From: an uncultured Candidatus Marinamargulisbacteria bacterium
GTDB taxonomy: Bacteria; Margulisbacteria; Riflemargulisbacteria; GWF2-35-9
DNA length: 43,993 bases
Assembly: GCA_903910705.1 (NCBI GenBank)
Contig: CAIWAN010000004.1
Location: 1-43,993, forward strand
Direction of reading: 5' to 3'
Shown here piece after piece: positions 1 through 8,633 of the stretch (its first letter is position 1; each line of letters starts with the position of its first letter). The notes under the pieces were generated by a model that searched no databases, was not told where the DNA came from, and saw only the letters and a program-made list of their open reading frames with translations. The translations under genes were made by a program, and so were the position numbers.

Positions 1-140
1 CCCAAATGAGGCCTCTTGCCTCAGGCTCGTTACGGCTATACTCGTTGAAATCGACGAGGACTGGTCGTCAGGAAGGAGGTTCTTTCAGGCAGCATGAACA
101 CTATGGATTCTAATTTTACAGAAAAGAAGTTGCATAACCT
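1..140 (+). mobile_element. 3' end of an IS256/Mutator-family insertion sequence, truncated by the window edge
   Basis: Frame 2 (nt 2-97) encodes PNEASCLRLVTAILVEIDEDWSSGRRFFQAA*, which resembles the C-terminus of IS256-family transposases (NEASxLRLVxAxxxEIxExWxxGRRY). The AT-rich tail (approx. 108-140, ctaattttacagaaaagaagttgcataacct) could contain the right inverted repeat; the exact end is not determinable. Confidence 0.7.
2..97 (+). CDS. IS256-family transposase, C-terminal fragment (5' end outside window)
   Basis: Open frame from nt 2 to TGA at 95-97; C-terminal motif as above; absent from the supplied ORF track because it has no start in the window. Confidence 0.75.
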   Translation, partial: PNEASCLRLVTAILVEIDEDWSSGRRFFQAA

Positions 141-187
141 TAGAATATGGTGATCATGACTTGGGAGTTAAGGATTGGGGACCCGAA

Positions 188-358
188 ATGTCTCAAGAAA
201 ACCATGAAAAACGGATTATAAATATGCTAACGGCGGTTTATCCCGAATACAAGGATATTCCCTTTGACGATATTCGATTGTTGGCGGGAGCAAGCTTACG
301 GGTAATTTTTGCCTTGAAAGAAGGGATTCGATGGGAGGATCATGCTAACCAGCCCTAA
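188..358 (+). CDS. small hypothetical protein
   Basis: Short ORF (track 161..358); ATG at 188 is a more plausible start than TTG at 161; no family recognised. Confidence 0.4.
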   Translation: MSQENHEKRIINMLTAVYPEYKDIPFDDIRLLAGASLRVIFALKEGIRWEDHANQP

Positions 359-375
359 CTTTTGTTTCATTTTTC

Positions 376-405
376 TTGGCAATCTTGGCGTTGCTTGTGT
401 AAGAT
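376..405 (+). promoter_or_regulatory. candidate sigma70-type promoter (TTGGCA-N18-TAAGAT)
   Basis: -35 TTGGCA 376-381, -10 TAAGAT 400-405, ATG at 413 only 7 nt after the -10. Confidence 0.5.
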
Positions 406-412
406 AGTCAGT

Positions 413-991
413 ATGGATATTTCAGGCATCGCTTCGCAACCGTCACCCTTATCAAATGTGTCACTGCCGCCTGCGCCTCAGGTTGCTGAAGCCACACCGC
501 CCACTGCGCCATTACCACCCTCTGCGATCCCTCCACAAGGCATGCAAGGTATGCCCCTTATCCAAAATATGATGACCAATCCCGCCAATCCGCTTGCCTC
601 TCCTGTCAGTGTAGGACAACCGCCTCCAGGTGGCTTAGCTGAGGTCGCTGCGGCCTCTCAATCGGTCGCCAACGATCTGATCGAGGACAAGCAAGCTGAT
701 GATGCGCATGAATTAACAGAGGTTGAAGCTAAAGATAATTCCGTGTTGGCTAACGATGAAGAACTTTTAAAAGACATGCAACAAACCCTTCGGCGTCAGA
801 CCGATGAAGTGAGCCGCAAGGTCACGCGTTCTGCTTTTAAATATGCATTTAAACATACCGATTGGCTAAATAAAGAGATGGCATCCGAAGCCGAGACGTT
901 TTTTACGATTAAAGTCCCCAAGGTTTTGGCAGAGGAACTGAGTAAAATCCTTAACGATGCCCTTGGCCTTTCGGAGCCCACTCCCTCATAG
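413..991 (+). CDS. hypothetical protein with Pro/Ala-rich N-terminus
   Basis: ORF 362..991; ATG at 413 fits the predicted promoter better; Pro-rich residues followed by a charged helical C-terminus; overlaps recG start. Confidence 0.55.
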   Translation: MDISGIASQPSPLSNVSLPPAPQVAEATPPTAPLPPSAIPPQGMQGMPLIQNMMTNPANPLASPVSVGQPPPGGLAEVAAASQSVANDLIEDKQADDAHELTEVEAKDNSVLANDEELLKDMQQTLRRQTDEVSRKVTRSAFKYAFKHTDWLNKEMASEAETFFTIKVPKVLAEELSKILNDALGLSEPTPS

Positions 992-3024
992 TGGAGATCC
1001 AGTATATTAAAGGCGTGGGCGCCGCTCTCGCTAAAAAGCTTCAAAAACTAGGTCTCGTTGATACCAAAGATGTGTTGGCTTTTTTCCCTACCGGTTGGGA
1101 GGATCGCCGAAAGATCCCTCCCATTGCAAAGCTTGAGATCGGCAAAGATCAGTTTACCGTGGGCAAAATCGTCCAGATACGCGAATCCACCCGTGGAAAA
1201 TATCATCTAACCAAGGTGCTGCTTGATGACGGTCACAATAAGATCATGGCGCTTTGGTTTAATCAGGCTTACTTGATGAAGCTCTTTAAGGTGGGAACCC
1301 GTTTATTTGTGAGTGGAAAGATCGAGCGTGACCCTGTTTCGGGAACCAAGATTATCAAAGTCTCGCAACATGAGTGGCTTGAAAAAGACAACACGGGGCG
1401 TATTATCCCAATCTATCCCTTAACCAATGGGGTCTATCAAAAACAGCTCCGACATATTGTCGATCTTTGTTTGCGGCAAGAACTCAAGCTATTGCAGGAG
1501 CCATTCCCACCCACGATCCTCGAAGCCTATACCTTGCTTCCCCTAGCAAAAGCGATTTGGTATTTCCATTATCCCGCTGACGAGAATACCTATCGCCAAG
1601 CCAAGCGACGCCTTGTTATGGAGGACTTTTTCTACCTTCAACTTGTTCTAGCCATTACCCGAGAACGGAATCGGAGCGAGGATAAAGGGATCGCCTTTAC
1701 ATTTAAAAACACCTTGTCGGCGAAATATTTCGATTCGCTTCCCTATAAATTGACAGGGGCTCAGTCTCGGGTCATAGCCGAGGTGCTTGAGGATATGAAA
1801 TGTGAACGCCCTATGAATCGATTAGTGCAAGGGGATGTAGGTGCGGGTAAAACCGAGATCGCGATGGCAGCGATCTTAATGGCCCTTGAGAATAATTATC
1901 AAGCCGCGATCATGGCTCCTACCGAAATTTTGGCCACCCAACATTATCAAAAGATGTTGCACTATTTAATGCCACTGGGTATCCAAGTCGAACTACTGGT
2001 CGGGAGTCTGAAAGCAGGAACCAAAGCTCGAAAACAGCAACTGGTCAGTAGTGGCCATGCGGATCTGGTGGTAGGAACCCATGCGCTGATCCAAGAAAAA
2101 GTGGGTTATGACCATCTAGGTCTTGTTATTATCGACGAACAACATCGCTTCGGCGTGTTGCAGCGTCGTGCCTTGACGAAGAAAAGCGGGGAAGTCGTGG
2201 ATCTTCTTGTCTTAACGGCGACACCTATTCCTCGCTCGTTAACCTTGACACTATATGGGGACTTGGATAAGTCGATCCTCGACGAGCTTCCCCCTGGGCG
2301 AATCCCCATTAAAACAGTCTGGATCAAAAAACTGGATGCCTTTTGGATGAAAGCTGTTCGGGACGAAGTTGCCAAGGGAAATCAAATCTATTGGGTGTTC
2401 CCCTTGGTCGAGGAATCCGAAAAGATCGACCTTCGAGCGGCAACAGAAGGCAGTCAGCAAATCGCGTTAATGTTCCCCGACGTTAGGGTTGGGTTGCTTC
2501 ATGGCAAGATGAAACAGCGTGAGAAGGATGCTGTCATGGCTGAATTTCGGGCCAGAAACCTCGATATTCTAGTCGCTACGACCGTCATCGAGGTTGGGGT
2601 CGATGTGCCGGATGCGACGATGATGATCATCGAGCATGCCGAGCGCTTTGGTCTATCCCAATTGCATCAACTACGGGGGCGTATTGGTCGTCGTGATAAG
2701 GTCTCGACCTGTGTGCTGATCAGCACGACGAGGACAGACAATAGTATGCGACGACTGGGTGCAATGGTCGAGACAACGGATGGGTTTAAGTTGGCCGAGG
2801 TTGATCTTGAGCTGCGGGGGCCAGGGGATTACTTTGGTTCTAAACAAAGCGGCATCCCGACCATGGCTGTTGCAAACCTTCTCAAAGATGAACGGATTTT
2901 ACTCGAAGCAAAAAAATTGGCTGAACGTATTGCAGCAGATAGAAAAAATCCACTCTACGCGGGTGTTTTTAGACGCCTCCATGAGCAACCTCATCTCTAC
3001 GTTGGGCAAGAGGGGATGAACTGA
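991..3024 (+). CDS. recG: ATP-dependent DNA helicase RecG
   Basis: 677 aa; Walker A GDVGAGKTEIA, DEQH motif, LTATPIPRSL, QLRGRIGR and GPGDYFGSKQSG motifs. Confidence 0.97.
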   Translation: MEIQYIKGVGAALAKKLQKLGLVDTKDVLAFFPTGWEDRRKIPPIAKLEIGKDQFTVGKIVQIRESTRGKYHLTKVLLDDGHNKIMALWFNQAYLMKLFKVGTRLFVSGKIERDPVSGTKIIKVSQHEWLEKDNTGRIIPIYPLTNGVYQKQLRHIVDLCLRQELKLLQEPFPPTILEAYTLLPLAKAIWYFHYPADENTYRQAKRRLVMEDFFYLQLVLAITRERNRSEDKGIAFTFKNTLSAKYFDSLPYKLTGAQSRVIAEVLEDMKCERPMNRLVQGDVGAGKTEIAMAAILMALENNYQAAIMAPTEILATQHYQKMLHYLMPLGIQVELLVGSLKAGTKARKQQLVSSGHADLVVGTHALIQEKVGYDHLGLVIIDEQHRFGVLQRRALTKKSGEVVDLLVLTATPIPRSLTLTLYGDLDKSILDELPPGRIPIKTVWIKKLDAFWMKAVRDEVAKGNQIYWVFPLVEESEKIDLRAATEGSQQIALMFPDVRVGLLHGKMKQREKDAVMAEFRARNLDILVATTVIEVGVDVPDATMMIIEHAERFGLSQLHQLRGRIGRRDKVSTCVLISTTRTDNSMRRLGAMVETTDGFKLAEVDLELRGPGDYFGSKQSGIPTMAVANLLKDERILLEAKKLAERIAADRKNPLYAGVFRRLHEQPHLYVGQEGMN

Positions 3025-3128
3025 CCCCTGCTTACGGACAAACTGTTATTGAAAACATTGATCCGATTGAGAAAAAGCCGCTTTATCATTTCCTGCCAAA
3101 ATTGGTCGAATTCAGTAGTTTCTTATAA
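3018..3128 (+). pseudogene. relic of an AmmeMemoRadiSam-type radical SAM enzyme gene
   Basis: Frame 3 reads ELTPAYGQTVIENIDPIEKKPLYHFLP then unrelated KLVEFSSFL*; DPIEKKPLYHFLP is the signature stretch just upstream of the CxxxCxxC in this family; no start codon and no CxxxCxxC remain. Confidence 0.65.
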
Positions 3129-3902
3129 TACAAACGCGATACCCGCGATACTATATATATCTTTGCCGCTTTTTTGCTCCATATATTTATATTGATAGGT
3201 CAGACCTAGATTATGAGTAAAATATAGATTCGCTTGAAAGGTGAAGGCGTTTAGGGTTTTCGTGCTTTGGAACATCGCCATATACTTGGCATCTACATCG
3301 ATAAAATGATGATAGTTGAAGCGATAATTTATACCGGCCAAAGGGTAGTTTTCTCCTGAATTTATTCGAATGAGGCCTGGTCCAGGCGAGATGGTCGCAC
3401 TACCACCAATGGATTCTGTTCCATAACCGATGTAAGGAAGAAAACGCGTTGAAAGCCCCGCAACCCATTCGCCAGTAGAAATATATTTCCCGAATCGCAC
3501 ATAAACTTCCTTAACGTCATTGTAAAGTTTAAACGTAGAGCCTGGCCCCATGATATGGCTGCCTGCATCCATGTCAATTATTATATTGTCATATCCGAGT
3601 CCGACAACCCATTTATCCCCGTCTCCAAAATACCAGTCTGCGTTCCCATGAAGGCCATTTACTTTAGCATAATTAACATTCGGTGCTTGATAGAGGAAAA
3701 GATTGATTTGTCCATTTTCAGGGTTTATATATTGGAGATATACCCCATTCATCATTTGAGTGTCCTGAAGGGAAAGGCTTCCTTTTGTGTAAATGTTACA
3801 GATATTCCCATAATACGGTGCGGCGATAAAGATATCTTTGGCAAACAGGTTATTTGTTAATATGACTACCACCAGACAAAGTCGTATAATGTTGAAATTC
3901 AT
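3123..3902 (-). CDS. secreted/outer-membrane hypothetical protein
   Basis: 259 aa with N-terminal signal-like segment MNFNIIRLCLVVVILTNNLFA; alternating aromatic/polar strands ending in a hydrophobic C-terminus (YSIAGIAFVL). Confidence 0.6.
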   Translation of the reverse strand: MNFNIIRLCLVVVILTNNLFAKDIFIAAPYYGNICNIYTKGSLSLQDTQMMNGVYLQYINPENGQINLFLYQAPNVNYAKVNGLHGNADWYFGDGDKWVVGLGYDNIIIDMDAGSHIMGPGSTFKLYNDVKEVYVRFGKYISTGEWVAGLSTRFLPYIGYGTESIGGSATISPGPGLIRINSGENYPLAGINYRFNYHHFIDVDAKYMAMFQSTKTLNAFTFQANLYFTHNLGLTYQYKYMEQKSGKDIYSIAGIAFVL

Positions 3903-4447
3903 AAGCCTCTCCTTTTAAGTAAATACGTTGGAGTTATGTTAACCGACAAGGTGTCGCTCATCAACATCATTGTGCCATCCTCAATATTACATGTCAGGCT
4001 CATGGAACGCTTTGCCAACTCAGCAAGTGCCTGTGTTGATTCGTAGGGGAGTGAGATGATGGTTAAGTTAGGCCGATTCAGGAAGTCTCTCTGATTTTTC
4101 TTCCACCACAGCTCGGTATGCGGACCATAAAGAATTAGGACCACATCTTTTGAGCGCCCACAGGCTTTGCGAATGATGCGTTCGTCGGGTTGGCCTATTT
4201 CTATCCAAAGGTCGACAGCGCCTGTCAGGTCTTTTCTCCAAAGCGCCGGCTCGTCATCTTCGCTTATGTCTTTGCCAAAGGTGAGGGCCTCATTAGCAAA
4301 CATCGCAAAGGCGAGGAGTCGAACCATCAATCGTTCATCGGTCTCAGAGGGATGCTTGGCAAGGGTAAGTGAGTGTTCTTCGTAATAATGAGTATCGAGA
4401 TTAGCGATATTGAGGGTCGCTTTGTATACTGTTGCCTTGAGTGCCAT
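3899..4447 (-). CDS. YaeQ family protein
   Basis: MALKATVYKATLNIANLDTHYYEEHSLTLAKHPSETDERLMVRLLAFA is characteristic of YaeQ; start trimmed from 4459 to ATG at 4447. Confidence 0.85.
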   Translation of the reverse strand: MALKATVYKATLNIANLDTHYYEEHSLTLAKHPSETDERLMVRLLAFAMFANEALTFGKDISEDDEPALWRKDLTGAVDLWIEIGQPDERIIRKACGRSKDVVLILYGPHTELWWKKNQRDFLNRPNLTIISLPYESTQALAELAKRSMSLTCNIEDGTMMLMSDTLSVNITPTYLLKRRGL

Positions 4448-4454
4448 GGGTATA

Positions 4455-4463
4455 ATCATATCA
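4455..4463 (-). promoter_or_regulatory. extended -10 promoter element TGATATGAT for yaeQ
   Basis: On the minus strand TGA-TATGAT is followed by 7 nt and then the ATG at 4447. Confidence 0.5.
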
Positions 4464-4470
4464 TTATTTT

Positions 4471-4479
4471 TGTTACAAT
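4471..4479 (+). promoter_or_regulatory. extended -10 promoter element TGTTACAAT for the hemolysin III gene
   Basis: TGT-TACAAT followed by 7 nt and then GTG at 4487. Confidence 0.5.
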
Positions 4480-4486
4480 AGGGGGC

Positions 4487-5149
4487 GTGGGAAAATTAAA
4501 AGAACCGCTTAATGGACTGTTGCATTTAATTGGCGCAAGCCTTGCGATTCCGGCTGCCATTGTATTGATCGTACTGAGTTGGGGTTCGCCACTGGCGGTT
4601 GTTTCGTTCGCGATCTATGGCGTATCCCTATTTCTACTTTATTTGTTTAGTACGCTGTATCATTGGCTTCCCGAGAAAGCGAGTGGCAAGGGGCAAGTCT
4701 TTCGCAAGCTTGACCATTTAGCGATTTATATATTGATCGCGGGAACTTACACCCCCTTTTCCTTGATCGTTATTGGTGGAATGAGTGGCTGGCTCCTATT
4801 TTCTGTAATTTGGATACTGGCGATAACCGGCATTGTATTTCAGTCGATCTATATCAACCTTCCTCGGTGGTTGACGACAACCGGATATCTTCTAATGGGT
4901 TGGATGGTCGTCTTTCACCTCCCAGCGTTATTGGCTAATCTCCCTCAAGCGGGACTCAATTGGTTGATCGCCGGTGGGGTTGTTTATACCTTAGGTGGCG
5001 TAATTTATGTCCTTAAGAAGCCAAATTTTCATCGACTGTTTAACTTTCATGCGTTGTGGCATGTCTTTGTTCTCGGCGGGTCGTTGTGTCATTTTATCTC
5101 CCTGCTTTACTACGTGCTCACCCTTGCAAGGGTTGAGTCGGGGATATAA
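4487..5149 (+). CDS. hemolysin III / PAQR-family membrane protein (YqfA/TrhA-like)
   Basis: LKEPLNGLLHLIGA, STLYHW, FRKLDHLAIYILIAGTYTPF, and FHALWHVFVLGGSLCHF motifs; multiple TM segments; GTG start at 4487. Confidence 0.9.
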   Translation: MGKLKEPLNGLLHLIGASLAIPAAIVLIVLSWGSPLAVVSFAIYGVSLFLLYLFSTLYHWLPEKASGKGQVFRKLDHLAIYILIAGTYTPFSLIVIGGMSGWLLFSVIWILAITGIVFQSIYINLPRWLTTTGYLLMGWMVVFHLPALLANLPQAGLNWLIAGGVVYTLGGVIYVLKKPNFHRLFNFHALWHVFVLGGSLCHFISLLYYVLTLARVESGI

Positions 5150-5160
5150 TATATAGAGTT

Positions 5161-5793
5161 ATGTGCAACGACGATAAAAACATCATTGATGCCTTAAATT
5201 GGCGATACGCGACGAAAAAGTTCGATGCAGCCAAAAAGGTATTGCCAGGATTGCTTGATATTATCCTTGAAGCCATTCGTCTCGCTCCGACCTCGTTCGG
5301 ACTTCAATCCTTTCATGTAACGGTTGTCACTGAACCTGCTAATAATAAGGCGTTGATCAAAGCCGCAATGAATCAAGACAATGTGGTGAGCGCCCCTATA
5401 TTATTAGTGTTTTCTGTCGATACCCGCTTAAAGGCGCATATTGAAAAATATATCCAAAACATGACAGACAATCATGTTCCCGAAAAATTCATAAAAAAGA
5501 TGAAAAGGATCATGCCGCTCTTTATTTTCCTGAAAACGCTCTTTGTTTTCAAAAATCAATGGCTAGCTCGTCAGGTTTATATTTCTCTTGGGGTCGCCTT
5601 GGTGGCGGCTGCAGAGCTTGAGATGGATTCCTGTCCGATTGAGGCCTTTTCACCTCGAAAAGTGGCTCGAGCATTGGACTTACCAAGCTATCACAAACCT
5701 TCGGTTATTCTTGCTTTGGGATATCGGGCTGGTAGCGAGACCCCTCGCACAAAGTATCGACTCTCTTCACAAGAATTATTCGCACGCGTTTGA
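5161..5793 (+). CDS. NAD(P)H-dependent nitroreductase family protein
   Basis: ALNWRYATKKFDAAK, EAIRLAPTSFGLQSFHVTVV, ILALGYRAGSE; NfsB-like flavin oxidoreductase. Confidence 0.88.
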   Translation: MCNDDKNIIDALNWRYATKKFDAAKKVLPGLLDIILEAIRLAPTSFGLQSFHVTVVTEPANNKALIKAAMNQDNVVSAPILLVFSVDTRLKAHIEKYIQNMTDNHVPEKFIKKMKRIMPLFIFLKTLFVFKNQWLARQVYISLGVALVAAAELEMDSCPIEAFSPRKVARALDLPSYHKPSVILALGYRAGSETPRTKYRLSSQELFARV

Positions 5794-5819
5794 AAATTTA
5801 ATATGGGGAGGGTTTAGCA

Positions 5820-5918
5820 ATGGCAAACAAAGAGCAACAAGGCAATAAAAACAATAAAAAGGTCGCTACAAAAACCTTAAAGGAAAAACGCGCCGAAAAG
5901 AAAGAAAAGAAGAAATAG
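5820..5918 (+). CDS. small Lys-rich protein (32 aa)
   Basis: ATG at 5820 preceded by ggggaggg; MANKEQQGNKNNKKVATKTLKEKRAEKKEKKK*; not in ORF track because of length. Confidence 0.6.
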   Translation: MANKEQQGNKNNKKVATKTLKEKRAEKKEKKK

Positions 5919-5953
5919 ACTTTTCGTATTTTTCGTTGGGCCATAATTCTTTC

Positions 5954-5981
5954 TTGACTTCATCTTTTCCTTTGCCATACT
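5954..5981 (+). promoter_or_regulatory. candidate promoter TTGACT-N16-CATACT for the nifS/iscS operon
   Basis: -35 at 5954-5959, -10 at 5976-5981, SD aaaggag at about 5996-6002, ATG at 6009. Confidence 0.5.
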
Positions 5982-6008
5982 AAGGTGATAGAAGTAAAGG
6001 AGTATACA

Positions 6009-7187
6009 ATGGCACGGAATAATGAGTTCACGTATTTAGATCACAATGCGACGACGTATGTCGATCCACATGTTGTTGAGGCGATGTCCCCTTATTGGTT
6101 CGAAAAGTTCGCTAACCCGTCGAGTATCTATGATATTAGTCAGGAGGTTCGAACGGATCTCGATAACGCTCGAGCAGAGATGCTGAATTTGCTTGGCGCT
6201 GTTAAGGGGAAGATCATTTTTACAGGGGGTGGGAGTGAATCCGACAATCTTGCAATTAAGGGGTATACCTTCGCTAATCAAAAAAAAGGCAAGCATATCA
6301 TCACCTCAACGATCGAACATCATGCCGTTGGTCATACGTGTGAATTTCTTGAAAAACAAGGGTTTGAGATCACCTATGTACCGGTTACAACTCAAGGGGT
6401 ACTCGACATGACCGCTTTCGAGGCGGCTATCCGTCCTGACACGCTTTTAGTCAGTATTATGTCGGCCAATAATGAAACGGGCGTCATTCAGCCTCTTGCA
6501 GAGATCGGCAAGATCACCAAGGCAAAAGGCATCGTTTTTCATACCGACGCTGTACAGATCGGGGGAAAAATTCCCATCGAGGTCGATACTTGGAATATCG
6601 ATCTATTAACGCTTTCCGCCCATAAGTTCTATGGACCTAAAGGGATTGGGTGTCTCTATGTTCGAAAGGGAGTTCGTCTTCAGCCTCAAGTTCATGGCGG
6701 CTCACAAGAGTTTGATCTTCGTGCAGGGACAGAAAATACCGCGGCTATCATCGGGATGGTCAAGGCGTTGTCACTGGCTAACAGATCGATGGCTGCTGAA
6801 TCCCAAAGAGAACAAACGCTTCGCGATCAACTTGAATCGGCGATAAAGCGGGATATCCCTGAGATCATCATTAATGGAGAAGGCGCACCGCGTCTACCCA
6901 ATACGCTTAATGTCATCATGAAATATGTTGAAGGGGAGGGCATGTTGCTCTACTTAAATATGAATAAAATTTATGCGTCGTCAGGGTCGGCCTGTACCTC
7001 GGGGTCACTTGATCCAAGCCATGTATTGCTCGCGATGGGCATCCCGCATGAGTTCGCTCACGGGTCACTTCGTTTTAGTTTTGGAAAGGTCAATTCCGAG
7101 GATGATGTTAAAAAAGTTATCGCCGTTTTACCAGGAATTGTGAGACAATTACGCAGTATGTCGCCGCTTTGGCCAGAGAATAGTTAA
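6009..7187 (+). CDS. cysteine desulfurase (NifS/IscS type)
   Basis: YLDHNATTYVDP, SAHKFYGPKGIG (PLP Lys), SSGSACTSGSLDPSHVL (catalytic Cys); ATG 6009 with SD preferred over GTG 5985. Confidence 0.95.
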   Translation: MARNNEFTYLDHNATTYVDPHVVEAMSPYWFEKFANPSSIYDISQEVRTDLDNARAEMLNLLGAVKGKIIFTGGGSESDNLAIKGYTFANQKKGKHIITSTIEHHAVGHTCEFLEKQGFEITYVPVTTQGVLDMTAFEAAIRPDTLLVSIMSANNETGVIQPLAEIGKITKAKGIVFHTDAVQIGGKIPIEVDTWNIDLLTLSAHKFYGPKGIGCLYVRKGVRLQPQVHGGSQEFDLRAGTENTAAIIGMVKALSLANRSMAAESQREQTLRDQLESAIKRDIPEIIINGEGAPRLPNTLNVIMKYVEGEGMLLYLNMNKIYASSGSACTSGSLDPSHVLLAMGIPHEFAHGSLRFSFGKVNSEDDVKKVIAVLPGIVRQLRSMSPLWPENS

Positions 7188-7201
7188 AAAGGAGCCTTGT
7201 C

Positions 7202-7639
7202 ATGGTTGAAGCTTATAGTGAAAAAGTTATGGATCATTTTTCTCATCCTCGAAATGTAGGATCGATCGAGAATCCAAGTGGAGTTGGCCAAGTGGGGAAT
7301 CCCACCTGTGGGGATATTATGAAAATGTATCTCGTCGTTGAGAATGATATTATTACGGATGTCAAATTTAAAACATTTGGTTGTGGCGCGGCGATCGCAA
7401 CGAGTTCAATGGCAACGGAGATGATCAAGGGCAAATCGATTGAGGAAGCCCTTAAAATCACGAATCATGCGGTAGCCGAGGCACTTGATGGTTTACCCAA
7501 AATTAAAATGCATTGTTCGGTGCTCGCTGAAGAGGCGATTCAGTCCGCGATCAATGACTACTTAGTTAAATCGACAGGTACAGGACTCCCCGGATATAAA
7601 CCCAAAGAAGAATCGTGTGGTATAGGAGGGCATCACTAA
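7202..7639 (+). CDS. Fe-S cluster scaffold protein IscU/NifU-like
   Basis: YSEKVMDHFSHPRNVGSIENPSGVGQVGNPTCGDIMKMYL, FGCGAAIATSSMATEMIKGK, KMHCSVLAEEAI. Confidence 0.96.
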   Translation: MVEAYSEKVMDHFSHPRNVGSIENPSGVGQVGNPTCGDIMKMYLVVENDIITDVKFKTFGCGAAIATSSMATEMIKGKSIEEALKITNHAVAEALDGLPKIKMHCSVLAEEAIQSAINDYLVKSTGTGLPGYKPKEESCGIGGHH

Positions 7640-8070
7640 TGGACATTATCGATCAGGGCACGGAAGTTGATGTATTTTATACGGGGCGTTACCCTGATGG
7701 CGAGATCTTTGACCAGTCTACACCTGAATCACCCTTATCGTTCAAAGTCGGACAAGGCCAAGTGATCGCTGGGTTTGATTCGGCGGTTTTAGGACTCAAA
7801 GTGGGCGAAAAAACGACGGTTACGATTGATCCGATCGATGCTTATGGCGAATACGACAAAGATCTAGTGATTTTGATGGCCAAAGATCAATTTCCAGAAA
7901 ATGCAGAGATTGAATTGGGGATGCAATTTATGCTGCGCAGCCCTGAAGGCATGGGCCAAATGGCAACCGTCGTTTCAGTTGAAGAAAGCGATGTTACATT
8001 AGACCTTAATCATGTGATGGCCGGAAAGACCCTCGTCTTCGACATCGAAGTTGCTACTATCAAGGGGTAA
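7639..8070 (+). CDS. FKBP-type peptidyl-prolyl isomerase, SlyD-like
   Basis: [65 protein letters not shown] 7639 overlaps the preceding stop. Confidence 0.93.
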   Translation: MDIIDQGTEVDVFYTGRYPDGEIFDQSTPESPLSFKVGQGQVIAGFDSAVLGLKVGEKTTVTIDPIDAYGEYDKDLVILMAKDQFPENAEIELGMQFMLRSPEGMGQMATVVSVEESDVTLDLNHVMAGKTLVFDIEVATIKG

Positions 8071-8633
8071 TGATGCGTTGGGTCGATATCCTTAACGAAC
8101 ATCACGATATGGTTAAGGGTTTATTAACCCTAGAGCCGATGGTGAACCAAGCGGCTGTCGCTATCGTCGAGGCCATAAAACAGGGTCACAAAATATTAAT
8201 ATTTGGAAATGGGGGAAGCGCTGCCGATGCTCAGCATTTTGCCGCAGAGCTTACGGGGCGTTATAAGCGTGAACGTCGCGGACTTCCTGCCATTGCGCTG
8301 ACGACAGATACCTCTGCGATCACCGCGATCGGTAATGACTACGGATACGACAAGGTGTTTAGTCGTCAGGTTGAAGCCCTGGCTTCGAAGGGTGATGTTC
8401 TGGTCGGGATCTCTACCAGTGGTCATAGTCAGAATGTTATTCTTGCGTTAGAACGGGGGCAATCGTTGGGCTGTACAACGATTGGTTTGACTGGAAAAGA
8501 TGGGGGTAAGATCAAAGACCTCTCCGATATCTCCATCAATGTTGCGATGAACAATACTCCTCGGGTTCAAGAAGGTCATATCACGATCATTCATACCATT
8601 TGTGAATGGGTAGAGGAGGCCTTTTGTGCCTAA
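8070..8633 (+). CDS. gmhA: phosphoheptose isomerase (SIS domain)
   Basis: [79 protein letters not shown]. Confidence 0.95.
   Translation: MMRWVDILNEHHDMVKGLLTLEPMVNQAAVAIVEAIKQGHKILIFGNGGSAADAQHFAAELTGRYKRERRGLPAIALTTDTSAITAIGNDYGYDKVFSRQVEALASKGDVLVGISTSGHSQNVILALERGQSLGCTTIGLTGKDGGKIKDLSDISINVAMNNTPRVQEGHITIIHTICEWVEEAFCA

Noticed and set aside
2759-3019. 86-aa + frame ending ...GKRG next to the radical SAM relic (the family often has GKRG upstream)
   Set aside because: It overlaps the recG C-terminal coding region in another frame and shows no other family motif; the GKRG match is most likely coincidence.
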